Made by a program: the position numbers and the translations under genes. The notes beneath the pieces are model-generated. The model was not told the origin of the DNA and made no database searches. It saw only the letters and a program-made list of their open reading frames with translations. From CAZADA01 sp964568975 (GTDB lineage: Bacteria > Pseudomonadota > Alphaproteobacteria > Caulobacterales > Maricaulaceae): a DNA stretch of 64,000 bases. The stretch is from NCBI GenBank assembly GCA_964568975.1, contig CAZMSO010000009.1, forward strand, positions 24,194 through 88,193. Direction: 5' to 3'. Below, one piece after another: positions 42,405-50,256 of the stretch (within the stretch, counting starts at the first letter, position 1; every line of letters starts with the position of its first letter).

Positions 42405-42650
42405 TTACGCAGACTTCTCGACGATAAACTGCACCGCGTCGCCGACGGTGGAGATGTTCTCCGCCGCGTCGTCGGGGATCTCGACGTCGAATTCTTCTTC
42501 GAAGGCCATCACGAGTTCAACGTTGTCCAAGGAGTCCGCGCCGAGATCGTCAATAAAGCTGGCCTTCTCCGAGACCTTTTCCGCCTCGACGTCGAGGTGT
42601 TCGACGACGATTTTTTTGACGCGTTCGAGAATGTCAGCGGCATCAGCCAT
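42405..42650 (-). CDS. acpP: Acyl carrier protein AcpP
   Basis: Small acidic protein that carries acyl chains on phosphopantetheine. ATG at 42650 after GAGGG gives the canonical 81-residue ACP; the open frame to 42761 is only leader. The modified Ser is in the GADSLDNVELVMAFEEEF motif. It lies between fabG and fabF. The upstream 172 bp may hold its own promoter. Confidence 0.97.
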   Translation of the reverse strand: MADAADILERVKKIVVEHLDVEAEKVSEKASFIDDLGADSLDNVELVMAFEEEFDVEIPDDAAENISTVGDAVQFIVEKSA

Positions 42651-42751
42651 GGTTAGCCCTCTTAAACTCTGGGGGACGACGCAGCGCGTCGCGGGACGAA
42701 GGATGAAGCGTGAGCCCGCCCGGGGAACGCGCGGTCCTGCAAAGTCGAAGC

Positions 42752-42781
42752 GGGGTAGCACACTTTTTCTCAGCCCGCCAA
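42752..42781 (-). promoter_or_regulatory. Possible acpP promoter
   Basis: On the minus strand TTGGCG (42781-42776), an 18-bp spacer that includes an A-run, and TACCCC (42757-42752), with GCTACC one step earlier as another -10 choice. acpP often has its own strong promoter inside the fab operon. The match to consensus is weak. Confidence 0.25.
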
Positions 42782-42822
42782 GACGGCTTTGGCCGCGTCC
42801 GCGGGCGCGCGCGACCGGCGCG

Positions 42823-43560
42823 TCAGATCATGGCCATCCCGCCATTCACCTGCAGGGTTTGGCCCGTCACATAAGCCGCCTCATCGCTGGCGAGGAAGGC
42901 GGCCGCGGCCGCCACGTCCGCGCCTGCGCCGAAGCGGCCGGCGGGGATCAAAGCGAGGCTCGCAGTGCGTTGCGCCTCTGTGAGGGCGTCCGTCATCGGC
43001 GATTCGATGAAGCCCGGGGCGATGCAATTGGCCGTCACGCCCCGGGAGGCGACTTCTTGGGCGAGCGATTTGGTGAAGCCGATCATGCCCGCCTTTGACG
43101 CCGCGTAATTGGTTTGGCCGGCGTTGCCTGTGACGCCGACGACGCTGGTGATGCCGATAATCCGTCCCGCCCGGCGCTTCATCATGCCCCGCACCGCCGC
43201 CTTCGCCAGCCGGAAATACGCGGTCAGATTGACCGTCAGCACAGTCTCCCAATCCTCATCCGACATCCGCACCAACAGGCCGTCGCGGGTGACGCCGGCG
43301 TTCGCCACCATGATGTCGAGCGGGCCCAGCGCGTCCTCCACCGCGGGCACGAGGCCGGCCACGGCCTCGGCGTCAGAGAGATTGCACGGCGTCACATGGC
43401 CCGGCGTCGCGAGGCCGGCCGCGACCTCCGCCAGCGCCGCCTCGCGGGTGCCGCTGAGCGCGACGCGCGCGCCCTGGGCGGCCAGCGCTTTCGCGATTTC
43501 GCGGCCAATGCCGCCGGACGCGCCCGTGACCAGCGCCGTCTTGCCCTCAAGCGTGAACAT
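42823..43560 (-). CDS. fabG: 3-oxoacyl-ACP reductase FabG
   Basis: NADPH-dependent short-chain dehydrogenase reducing beta-ketoacyl-ACP. Cofactor motif TGASGGIGREIAKAL, NAG motif (VANAGVTRDGLL), catalytic Ser and Tyr-x3-Lys in GITSVVGVTGNAGQTNYAAS (then KAG), and the FabG ending AYVTGQTLQVNGGMAMI. 245 residues. AGGA before the ATG. Confidence 0.96.
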   Translation of the reverse strand: MFTLEGKTALVTGASGGIGREIAKALAAQGARVALSGTREAALAEVAAGLATPGHVTPCNLSDAEAVAGLVPAVEDALGPLDIMVANAGVTRDGLLVRMSDEDWETVLTVNLTAYFRLAKAAVRGMMKRRAGRIIGITSVVGVTGNAGQTNYAASKAGMIGFTKSLAQEVASRGVTANCIAPGFIESPMTDALTEAQRTASLALIPAGRFGAGADVAAAAAFLASDEAAYVTGQTLQVNGGMAMI

Positions 43561-43718
43561 GGATCCTCGTGGGTCTGGTGTTGCAAGGGCGCGGCGTTTG
43601 GGCGCGCGCTGCGACGTCGGACGGACGCATTGCGCGCGACGCCGGCGCGGGGATGGCTTGGGCGGGTGTTAACGGCGCGCGCGGCGCTTGTCATCCCAAG
43701 GCGCGGTGCACGGCCGCC

Positions 43719-44720
43719 TCAGCCAGCGACAGCGCCCTCTTTCGCGAAGGCGTCAAGGTCCTCCGGCGTGTTCAGCGCGACGCCGCGAGCGTCCGGCGCA
43801 GTGCGCTTGAGCATTTGCGTGAGCACTTTGCCGGCGCCGACTTCGACAAATGTCGTGACGCCGCCGCCGGCCGCCTCCCCCGGGGCGGCCTTACTCCCGT
43901 CAACGGCCTGCCGCGGGGCGGCCAGCCACTCCACGCTTTCGCGCCATCGCACCGCCGCCGTCACTTGCTCCACTAAGAGCGCGCGGATGCGTTCAGGATC
44001 AGTGACCGGACGCGCCGTCACATTCGCCACGATCGGGACCCGCGGCGAGGCCAGCGGCGTGGCGGCCAAGGCCTGGGCCATCTCATCGGCCGCCGGCTGC
44101 ATCAAGCGGCAATGGAAGGGCGCCGAAACGGCCAGCATCATCGCTTTTTTAATGCCGAGGTCCTTCGTCTGCCCGGCCGCGGCCTCCACCGCCGCCGCCG
44201 CGCCGGCGATCACGACTTGGCCCGGCGCGTTATCATTGGCGATTTCGCACACGCCAAACATCGCGCCGGCATCGCAAGCCGCGCGCGCTTGCGCCATGTC
44301 CGCGCCCAACAAGGCCGCCATGGCGCCATCGCCGACGGGAACCGCGTTCTGCATCGCCTCGCCCCGGCGCTTGAGCAACCGCGCGGCGTCGGTCACGCTG
44401 ATCGCGCCCGCTGCAGCGAGCGCGGAGTATTCGCCTAAGCTGTGGCCCGCGGCATAGGCCGCCGCGCTGACATCAACGCCAAACTCAGCCTTGAGCGCGG
44501 CCATCACCGCCAAGCTCGCCGCCATCAGCGCCGGCTGGGCGTTTTCCGTGAGGGTGAGATCCTCCTGGGGGCCGTCAAACATCAGCGTGGAGAGCTTTTG
44601 GCCCAACGCCTCGTCCACTTCCTCCAACACGGCGGCGGCGGCGGGAAACGCGTCAGCGACGGCTTTGGCCATGCCAGGAGCCTGGCTCCCCTGGCCCGGG
44701 AAAACAAACGCAAGGGTCAC
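43719..44720 (-). CDS. fabD: Malonyl-CoA:ACP transacylase FabD
   Basis: Loads malonate onto ACP. GTG at 44720 with AAGGA nine bases upstream begins the family start TLAFVFPGQGSQAPGMAKA; the longer frame to 44810 has no support. Catalytic Ser in AAGHSLGEYSAL and His in VSAPFHCRLMQPA. A roughly 20-residue Gly/Ala-rich insertion (after WLAAPRQAVDG) precedes the last block VEVGAGKVLTQMLKR. 333 residues. First gene of the fab operon; divergent from rpsF. Confidence 0.94.
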   Translation of the reverse strand: MTLAFVFPGQGSQAPGMAKAVADAFPAAAAVLEEVDEALGQKLSTLMFDGPQEDLTLTENAQPALMAASLAVMAALKAEFGVDVSAAAYAAGHSLGEYSALAAAGAISVTDAARLLKRRGEAMQNAVPVGDGAMAALLGADMAQARAACDAGAMFGVCEIANDNAPGQVVIAGAAAAVEAAAGQTKDLGIKKAMMLAVSAPFHCRLMQPAADEMAQALAATPLASPRVPIVANVTARPVTDPERIRALLVEQVTAAVRWRESVEWLAAPRQAVDGSKAAPGEAAGGGVTTFVEVGAGKVLTQMLKRTAPDARGVALNTPEDLDAFAKEGAVAG

Positions 44721-44789
44721 GAGGCGCGTCCTTATGGCGATGACAAGACCAGCCATCGATGCGCGATGCGGACACGCAACGCAAGCGTC

Positions 44790-44818
44790 TTGCTTCGCGC
44801 CGCCATTCATTCTATCAG
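44790..44818 (+). promoter_or_regulatory. Putative rpsF operon promoter
   Basis: TTGCTT (44790-44795), 17-bp spacer, TATCAG (44813-44818), in the divergent fabD-rpsF gap and about 130 bp before the rpsF start. Spacing is ideal for the main sigma factor and the boxes are fair matches. Confidence 0.35.
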
Positions 44819-44948
44819 GCGCGCTTGCGCGAGCGGTTCCTGGAGCCGATGCACGCTGGCGAACGGGTCGCCAGGGGCGTCAGGAAGCCATCGCGCGGTC
44901 GGCCGACCCTTCGCTGACTGCGCGCCGCCCGCTGAGGAAGGGATGAGC

Positions 44949-45392
44949 ATGCCTCTTTATGAGCACACCCTGATTGCGCGTCAGGACATCTCGCCGCCGC
45001 AAGTCGATGCGTTGGTGGCGGATGTGAAAAAGCTGTTGTCGGAACACGGCGGTGAAGTCGTGAAGGAAGAGTATTGGGGGCTGCGCAACCTCCAATACCG
45101 CATCAAAAAGAACCGCAAAGGCCATTACGCGCATCTCGGCGTCAACGCGCCGCCGGAAGCGATGGCGGAGGTGGAGCGCCAGCTGCGCATCCACGAAGAT
45201 GTCTTGCGCTACCTCACCATCCGCGTGGACGCTATTGATCACGAGACCCCCTCGCCCATTCTCGCCAAACGCGAGGAACGCCGTCGTCGTGACCGCGGCG
45301 ACCGCGATGACCGCGACCGCGGCGACCGGGGCGATCGCGATCGCGGCGACCGCGGCGATCGTGACCGCGGCCCCCGTCCGGAACGCGAGTGA
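44949..45392 (+). CDS. rpsF: Ribosomal protein S6 with Arg-Gly-Asp repeat tail
   Basis: 30S subunit protein that binds S18. ATG at 44949 is best placed relative to the ribosome site AGGAAGG; ATG 44943 is too close to it. Residues 1-95 are the S6 fold (MPLYEHTLIARQDI, EEYWGLRNLQYRIKKNRKGH, LRIHEDVLRYLTIRVDAI). The tail from about residue 108 is a low-complexity run of RGD, RD and DRG units on a GAC-CGC-rich DNA repeat (about 45283-45385). Charged S6 tails are known in alphaproteobacteria, but this one is strikingly regular. 147 residues. First gene of rpsF-rpsR-rplI. Confidence 0.95.
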   Translation: MPLYEHTLIARQDISPPQVDALVADVKKLLSEHGGEVVKEEYWGLRNLQYRIKKNRKGHYAHLGVNAPPEAMAEVERQLRIHEDVLRYLTIRVDAIDHETPSPILAKREERRRRDRGDRDDRDRGDRGDRDRGDRGDRDRGPRPERE

Positions 45393-45473
45393 GGATCACG
45401 GACCGCGCTTGACCGTCCACGACCTGCGCTGCGCCGCGCGTGACTGTGCGCGGCGCGCTTGAGGAGGCCCCTT

Positions 45474-45734
45474 ATGGCTCAGCCGACCATCAACATCGCC
45501 AATTTGCCGACCCGCCGTCCGTTCGCTCGCCGGCGCAAAGTGTGCCCGTTCTCCGGCGAGAAAGCGCCGAAGATCGACTACAAAGATCCCAAATTGCTGC
45601 AACGCTATTTGTCGGAGCGGGGCAAGATCGTGCCCTCGCGCATTACCGCTGTGTCGCAGAAAAAGCAGCGTGAACTCGCCCAAGCCATTAAGCGCGCCCG
45701 CTATCTGGCGCTTCTGCCCTACGCAATGGAGTAG
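45474..45734 (+). CDS. rpsR: Ribosomal protein S18
   Basis: 30S protein that pairs with S6. ATG at 45474 follows GAGGAGG; the frame five codons longer is not needed. Family blocks RRKVCPFSGEKAPKIDYKDP, LLQRYLSERGKIVPSRITAV and SQKKQRELAQAIKRARYLAL. 86 residues. 81 bp after rpsF. Confidence 0.97.
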   Translation: MAQPTINIANLPTRRPFARRRKVCPFSGEKAPKIDYKDPKLLQRYLSERGKIVPSRITAVSQKKQRELAQAIKRARYLALLPYAME

Positions 45735-45738
45735 CGGG

Positions 45739-46389
45739 ATGCAGGTCATTTTGTTGGAACGCGTCGAAAAGCTCGGCGTCATGGGCGATGAAGTCCGCGT
45801 CAAAGACGGCTTCGCGCGCAATTTTCTGCTGCCCCAAGGCAAAGCGCTGCGCGCGACCAAGGAAAACCGCGCGCGCTTTGAGCGCGAACGCAGCGCGCTG
45901 GAGAAGCTCAACGCCGAACGGCGCACCTCCGCCCAGGATGTGGCCCAGCATTTGGACGGCAAGGCGTTCGTGCTGATCCGCCAAGCCGGCGAGAGCGGCC
46001 AGCTCTACGGCTCGGTGAACTCACGCGACATTGTCGACGCCATCGGCGCGGAGAACATCCAGGTCACGCGGGGCCAAGTCGTGCTCGACAGCCCGATTAA
46101 AGCAATCGGCGTCCACAAGATCCGCATTCGCCTCCACGCCGAGGTGGACAGCGTGGTCGACGTCAATGTCGCGCGCACGCCCGAAGAGGCGGACCGTCAA
46201 GCCCGCGGCGAGGACGTGATCGCCGCCCAAGCTGAAGAAGATCGCGCCATCGCCGACGCTCAAGCGGCGGAGCTGTTTGAAGCCGGCGAGGAGCGCGAAA
46301 ACGAGGGCGTGCTTGTGGCCGGCGAGGGCGAGGACGCCGCCGCTGATGCGACCGGTGCGGACGCGGAGGCTGACGCGGATCCAAGCTGA
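45739..46389 (+). CDS. rplI: Ribosomal protein L9 with acidic C-terminal tail
   Basis: 50S protein near the L1 stalk base. ATG at 45739, only 4 bp after rpsR, with GGAG upstream; the longer frame to 45670 lies in rpsR. N-terminal domain MQVILLERVEKLGVMGDEVR, then VKDGFARNFLLPQGKALRAT; long connecting helix about 45-75; C-terminal RNA-binding domain 76-148 with SGQLYGSVNSRDIVDAI. Residues 150-216 form an acidic Ala/Glu/Asp-rich extension beyond the bacterial norm of about 150. A terminator follows at 46494. Confidence 0.96.
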   Translation: MQVILLERVEKLGVMGDEVRVKDGFARNFLLPQGKALRATKENRARFERERSALEKLNAERRTSAQDVAQHLDGKAFVLIRQAGESGQLYGSVNSRDIVDAIGAENIQVTRGQVVLDSPIKAIGVHKIRIRLHAEVDSVVDVNVARTPEEADRQARGEDVIAAQAEEDRAIADAQAAELFEAGEERENEGVLVAGEGEDAAADATGADAEADADPS

Positions 46390-46493
46390 GGACGGGGCCG
46401 CGCGCGCCTAGAACACAGCCGGCGCATCCGCCGAAGAAACACAAACACTTCCTGAACAAAGCGGGTGCGGATTCATATTTGATTAACCCTCGG

Positions 46494-46519
46494 CGCGCTC
46501 CCTTAGGGGGCGCGTTTTT
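46494..46519 (+). terminator. Rho-independent terminator of the rpsF-rpsR-rplI operon
   Basis: Nine-bp stem CGCGCTCCC (46494-46502) and GGGGGCGCG (46506-46514) with one G-T pair and a TTA loop, followed directly by TTTTT (46515-46519). It is the clearest intrinsic terminator in the window and lies about 105 bp after rplI, before dnaB. Confidence 0.8.
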
Positions 46520-46637
46520 GTGTCCGCGGGTGCGCGCGGCCGTCCACACGCGACTGCGCGCGGCTCTTGTGAGGAGCACGCGCGGCGCCTGGGGAAGACG
46601 GCGCACGCGCGGGCGTGAGCGAGGTAAACCGCCGCCC

Positions 46638-48182
46638 ATGTCTGAGCACGCCGCCGACCGCCCCGCCGCCGACGACCAAGCGCCCCGTGCGCTCGACGTC
46701 GCCGCCCCCCACAACATCGACGCCGAGCAAGCCGTGCTCGGCGCAATCCTGTTTGACAACGAGACGTTCCATCGCGTTGCGGACTTTCTGCGCGGGACGC
46801 ACTTCTATGACCCCGTCCACGGTCGGGTGTTTGATGCCGCCGGCGCGCTCATCCAGCGCGGCGATGTCGCGGACGCAATCACGCTCGCGCCGCTCGGCCA
46901 GGGCGATGACGGCCTCAAAGCGCTCGGCGGCGCGGATTATCTGGTGGAGCTCACCGCCGGCGCTGCGGCCACCGCAGCGGCTGTCGATTACGCGCGGTTT
47001 GTGTATGACCTCGCCCTGCGCCGTGAGCTCATCCGCGTCGGCGGCGACATCCAAACGGACGCCCGCGACAATCATGACGACAAGTCCGTCGCGCTCATCG
47101 AAAAGGCCGAACGCCAGCTGTTTGATCTGGCGGAGACGGGCTCGGCGAACCGCGGCTTCGTCACGTTTACCGATGCGCTGACGAGTTCCGTAAAAAACGC
47201 CGCTGCGGCCTTCAAACGCGAGGGCGGACTGTCGGGCCTGGCGACGGGGCTTGTCGACCTCGACCAGCAGCTGGGCGGGCTGCACCCTTCGGATCTGTTG
47301 ATCCTGGCGGGACGGCCTTCCATGGGCAAAACCGCGCTTGCGACGAACATCGCGTTTCACATCGCTCAGCACTTCCAGCCGCGCGTCGACGAAACCACCG
47401 CGCCGGAAGGCGGTGTGGTCGGCTTCTTTTCGCTTGAGATGTCATCGGAACAACTCGCGACGCGGATCCTCGCCGAGCGCTCCGGCGTGGCGTCGCATTT
47501 CATTCGTCGCGGCGATTTCGATGAACGCGATTGGGAATCCATGGTCCAAGCGGCCGCTGAGATTGAACATGCGCCGCTGCATATTGACGACACCGGCGGC
47601 ATCTCCATCGGCCAGCTGGCCGCGCGGGCGCGGCGGCTTAAGCGCACAAAGGGCCTTGATCTCGTGGTGGTGGATTATCTGCAGCTGGTCACGCCCTCTT
47701 CTGGCAAACAGAGTGACAACCGCGTTCAAGAAGTGACGGAGGTGACGAAGGGACTCAAGGCGCTTGCCAAAGAGCTCAACGTACCGGTGTTGGCGCTCGC
47801 TCAGTTGTCACGGGCGGTCGAGCAACGCGATGATAAGCGGCCTCAGCTGTCGGACTTACGGGAGTCCGGTTCGATTGAACAAGACGCCGATGTCGTCATG
47901 TTCGTGTTCCGCGAGGAGTATTACGTTAAACGACGCGAGCCGAAATCCAAAGAAGGCACAGACGAATACGCGCAATGGCTTGACGAACTAGAGGGCGTAC
48001 GCGGGAAAGCTGAGATTATTATTTCCAAGCAGCGTCACGGGCCCATCGGCACTGTGGAAGTCGCGTTTGAAGAGCGGCTCACAAAGTTCAGCAATCTCGC
48101 CCAGGAGCATTCGCGCGAGGCGGAGCAATTCCGTTACGCCGTGCGTGGCGAGGGCGGCGACGGCGCTGCGCCAGGCCTCTAA
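46638..48182 (+). CDS. dnaB: Replicative DNA helicase DnaB
   Basis: Hexameric helicase that unwinds DNA at the replication fork. ATG at 46638; the frame open to 46479 crosses the terminator and is not used. N-terminal domain VAAPHNIDAEQAVLGAILFD; RecA-like domain with Walker A LILAGRPSMGKTALATNIAF (about 221-240), FFSLEMSSEQLATRILAERS, Walker B LDLVVVDYLQLV, and LRESGSIEQDADVVMFVFRE. No intein is present. 514 residues. The stop overlaps that of convergent accA by 4 bp. Confidence 0.96.
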   Translation: MSEHAADRPAADDQAPRALDVAAPHNIDAEQAVLGAILFDNETFHRVADFLRGTHFYDPVHGRVFDAAGALIQRGDVADAITLAPLGQGDDGLKALGGADYLVELTAGAAATAAAVDYARFVYDLALRRELIRVGGDIQTDARDNHDDKSVALIEKAERQLFDLAETGSANRGFVTFTDALTSSVKNAAAAFKREGGLSGLATGLVDLDQQLGGLHPSDLLILAGRPSMGKTALATNIAFHIAQHFQPRVDETTAPEGGVVGFFSLEMSSEQLATRILAERSGVASHFIRRGDFDERDWESMVQAAAEIEHAPLHIDDTGGISIGQLAARARRLKRTKGLDLVVVDYLQLVTPSSGKQSDNRVQEVTEVTKGLKALAKELNVPVLALAQLSRAVEQRDDKRPQLSDLRESGSIEQDADVVMFVFREEYYVKRREPKSKEGTDEYAQWLDELEGVRGKAEIIISKQRHGPIGTVEVAFEERLTKFSNLAQEHSREAEQFRYAVRGEGGDGAAPGL

Positions 48183-49150
48183 GCGAGGCCTTCGCGCCCG
48201 ATCGCCAAAAAGCGCGCCCGCCGGTCCGCGATTAAGCCGGCGGCGTCTAAGCCCGCTAAGTCGGCGAGCGCCGCCTCGATCGCGTCGCCGACGGCCGCCA
48301 CCGTCTCCGCCGCCGCGCGATGGGCGCCGCCCGGCGCTTCGGGAATGACGGCGTCCACGATTTTGAGCTTTTCGAGGTCCGCCGCTGTAATGCGCATGGC
48401 GATAGCGGCGTCGCGGGCCCGCGCGGAATCCCGCCAGAGGATCGACGCACACCCTTCCGGCGAAATCACGGAGTAGACCGAGTGCTCGAGCATCAACACG
48501 CGATTCGAGGACGCCAACGCCACCGCGCCGCCGGACCCACCCTCGCCCGTAATCACGGCCACGGACGGCGTCGGCACGCTGAGCCCCCGTTCAATGGAGC
48601 GTGCAATCGCCTCGGCTTGGCCGCGTTCCTCCGCCCCGACGCCGGGATAGGCGCCCGCGGTGTCGACCAGCGTGATCACCGGCAGAGCGAACTTCTCCGC
48701 CAAATCCATCAGCCGCACCGCTTTGCGATAACCTTCCGGGCGGGCCATGCCGAAATTGTGCGTCAGCCGGCTGTCGGTGTCGTGGCCCTTTTCATGGCCC
48801 ATCACCACCACCGAGCGTCCGCGAAACCGACCTAAGCCGCCGACAATGGCGTGATCTTCGCCATAGCGGCGATCGCCGGCGAGAGGCGTGAAATCCTCGA
48901 TCAACGCCGCGCAATAGTCTTTAAAATGCGGTCGTTCGGGATGGCGCGCGACCATCGTCTTTTGCCAGGCGTCGAGCTTGTCATACGTCGCTTTGAGCTG
49001 CTCGCGCGCTTTATCCTTGAGGCGCGCCACTTCATCACCGACGTCCACGCCGTCATCCCCGCCGGAGAGCGCCTGGAGTTCTTCAATCTTGCTTTCAAGC
49101 TCCGCGACGGGGCGCTCGAAATCGAGATAAGTGCGTGTGGGGTCAGCCAT
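48179..49150 (-). CDS. accA: Acetyl-CoA carboxylase carboxyltransferase alpha subunit AccA
   Basis: Transfers carboxyl from biotin to acetyl-CoA in the first step of fatty acid synthesis, as a heterotetramer with AccD. Blocks: YLDFERPVAELESKIEEL, VARHPERPHFKDYCAALIED, GHEKGHDTDSRLTHNFGMAR, PEGYRKAVRLMDLAEKFALP and VAVITGEGGSGGAVALASSN. 323 residues, normal. It lies 110 bp after xerD on the same strand. Confidence 0.96.
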   Translation of the reverse strand: MADPTRTYLDFERPVAELESKIEELQALSGGDDGVDVGDEVARLKDKAREQLKATYDKLDAWQKTMVARHPERPHFKDYCAALIEDFTPLAGDRRYGEDHAIVGGLGRFRGRSVVVMGHEKGHDTDSRLTHNFGMARPEGYRKAVRLMDLAEKFALPVITLVDTAGAYPGVGAEERGQAEAIARSIERGLSVPTPSVAVITGEGGSGGAVALASSNRVLMLEHSVYSVISPEGCASILWRDSARARDAAIAMRITAADLEKLKIVDAVIPEAPGGAHRAAAETVAAVGDAIEAALADLAGLDAAGLIADRRARFLAIGREGLA

Positions 49151-49260
49151 GGTGCGGCGAGCCTCAAGGATTAGGCGCTGGACGGGGACGCGCGGACACT
49201 AGTTAGCCCAGCCGCGCTCAACAAGCGCTTGATGCGGTCTGAAAACGGGTTGTGGGCGGA

Positions 49261-50256
49261 TCACCGGCCAGGTCCGAGGGGGTGCGCCTCCTCCAGCACC
49301 GCGCGCAAACGCGCATCAAGCACATGGGCGTAAATCTGGGTCGTGGACACATCGGCATGGCCAAGCAGCGTCTGCAGCGTGCGCAAATCCGCGCCGCGCT
49401 GGAGCAAATGGGTCGCGAAAGCGTGACGCACGGTGTGGGGCGACAACGCTGCAGGCTCCAAGCCCGCCGCCGCCGCAAGCGCCTTCAACTCGCGTGCAAA
49501 CGCTTCGCGCGTGAGATGGCCGCTGCGCCCGCGCGCGGGAAAAAGAAAACGCAACGCCCGCGCCCGCGCCGCACTCGCAGCGTCCGGCGGCGCGAAGCGA
49601 TCGCGAACCGGCGCATAGGCTGTGACCGCCGCGAGCGCAGACGGTGTGAGCGGGATCAACCGCTCACGCCCGCCCTTGCCCACAATCACCAGCGTCCGTT
49701 CGCCGCGCAACGCCGCCGCCATCGTTGAAACGGGCAGGCTCACCAGCTCCGACACCCGCAAACCGCCCGCGTAAAGCAGCTCCAGCAAGCACCGCCGACG
49801 CAGAGCGTGCGGCGTGTCGGGACCGGCGTCGGCGGCCGCAAACAGGGCGTCCACCGCCTCCTCGCTCAGCGTTTTCGGCAAAGGCCGCACGCGCCGCGGC
49901 CCCCTCACCCGCGCGGCGGGATTATCAGCGCGGCGGCCATCGTCTTGCGCGAAGGCGTAAAACTGCTTCAGCGCCGAGGCGCGTCGGGCGACCGTCGCGG
50001 GCGCGACGGCGTCGGCGCACGCCGCGAGATAGGCCTCGACGTCCTCCGTTTGCGCCGTGAGGAGACGCCGTCCCCGCGCCGCGAACGCCGCCTGGGCGTC
50101 GCGCAAGTCCCGGGCGTAGGCGTCGAGCGTGTGGCGGCTTGCGCCGCGTTCGGCGCTCATCATTTCCAAAAACGCCTCTTGGGCCCGGTGGTCCGCCTGC
50201 GTGTCGGCATCCGCGCTCGCGCCCGCAGCGCCCGCGCCGCGCGGTGGACGCGTCAC
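49261..50256 (-). CDS. xerD: Tyrosine recombinase XerD
   Basis: Site-specific recombinase that resolves chromosome dimers at dif with XerC. All catalytic residues are present: Arg167 (GGLRVSEL), Lys194 (VGKGGRER), His274 and Arg277 (SPHTVRHAFATHLL), His300 (LLGHADVSTTQ) and Tyr309 (IYAHV). N-terminal SAM-like domain about 25-110. GTG start at 50256 in a GTGA overlap with the preceding gene. 331 residues, with a short Ala/Asp-rich lead of 25. XerC is the close alternative. Confidence 0.93.
   Translation of the reverse strand: MTRPPRGAGAAGASADADTQADHRAQEAFLEMMSAERGASRHTLDAYARDLRDAQAAFAARGRRLLTAQTEDVEAYLAACADAVAPATVARRASALKQFYAFAQDDGRRADNPAARVRGPRRVRPLPKTLSEEAVDALFAAADAGPDTPHALRRRCLLELLYAGGLRVSELVSLPVSTMAAALRGERTLVIVGKGGRERLIPLTPSALAAVTAYAPVRDRFAPPDAASAARARALRFLFPARGRSGHLTREAFARELKALAAAAGLEPAALSPHTVRHAFATHLLQRGADLRTLQTLLGHADVSTTQIYAHVLDARLRAVLEEAHPLGPGR

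Noticed and set aside
44442..44948. Long N-terminal extension of rpsF
   Set aside because: It covers the divergent promoter region and the fabD 5' end; a ribosome site marks the real start at 44949.
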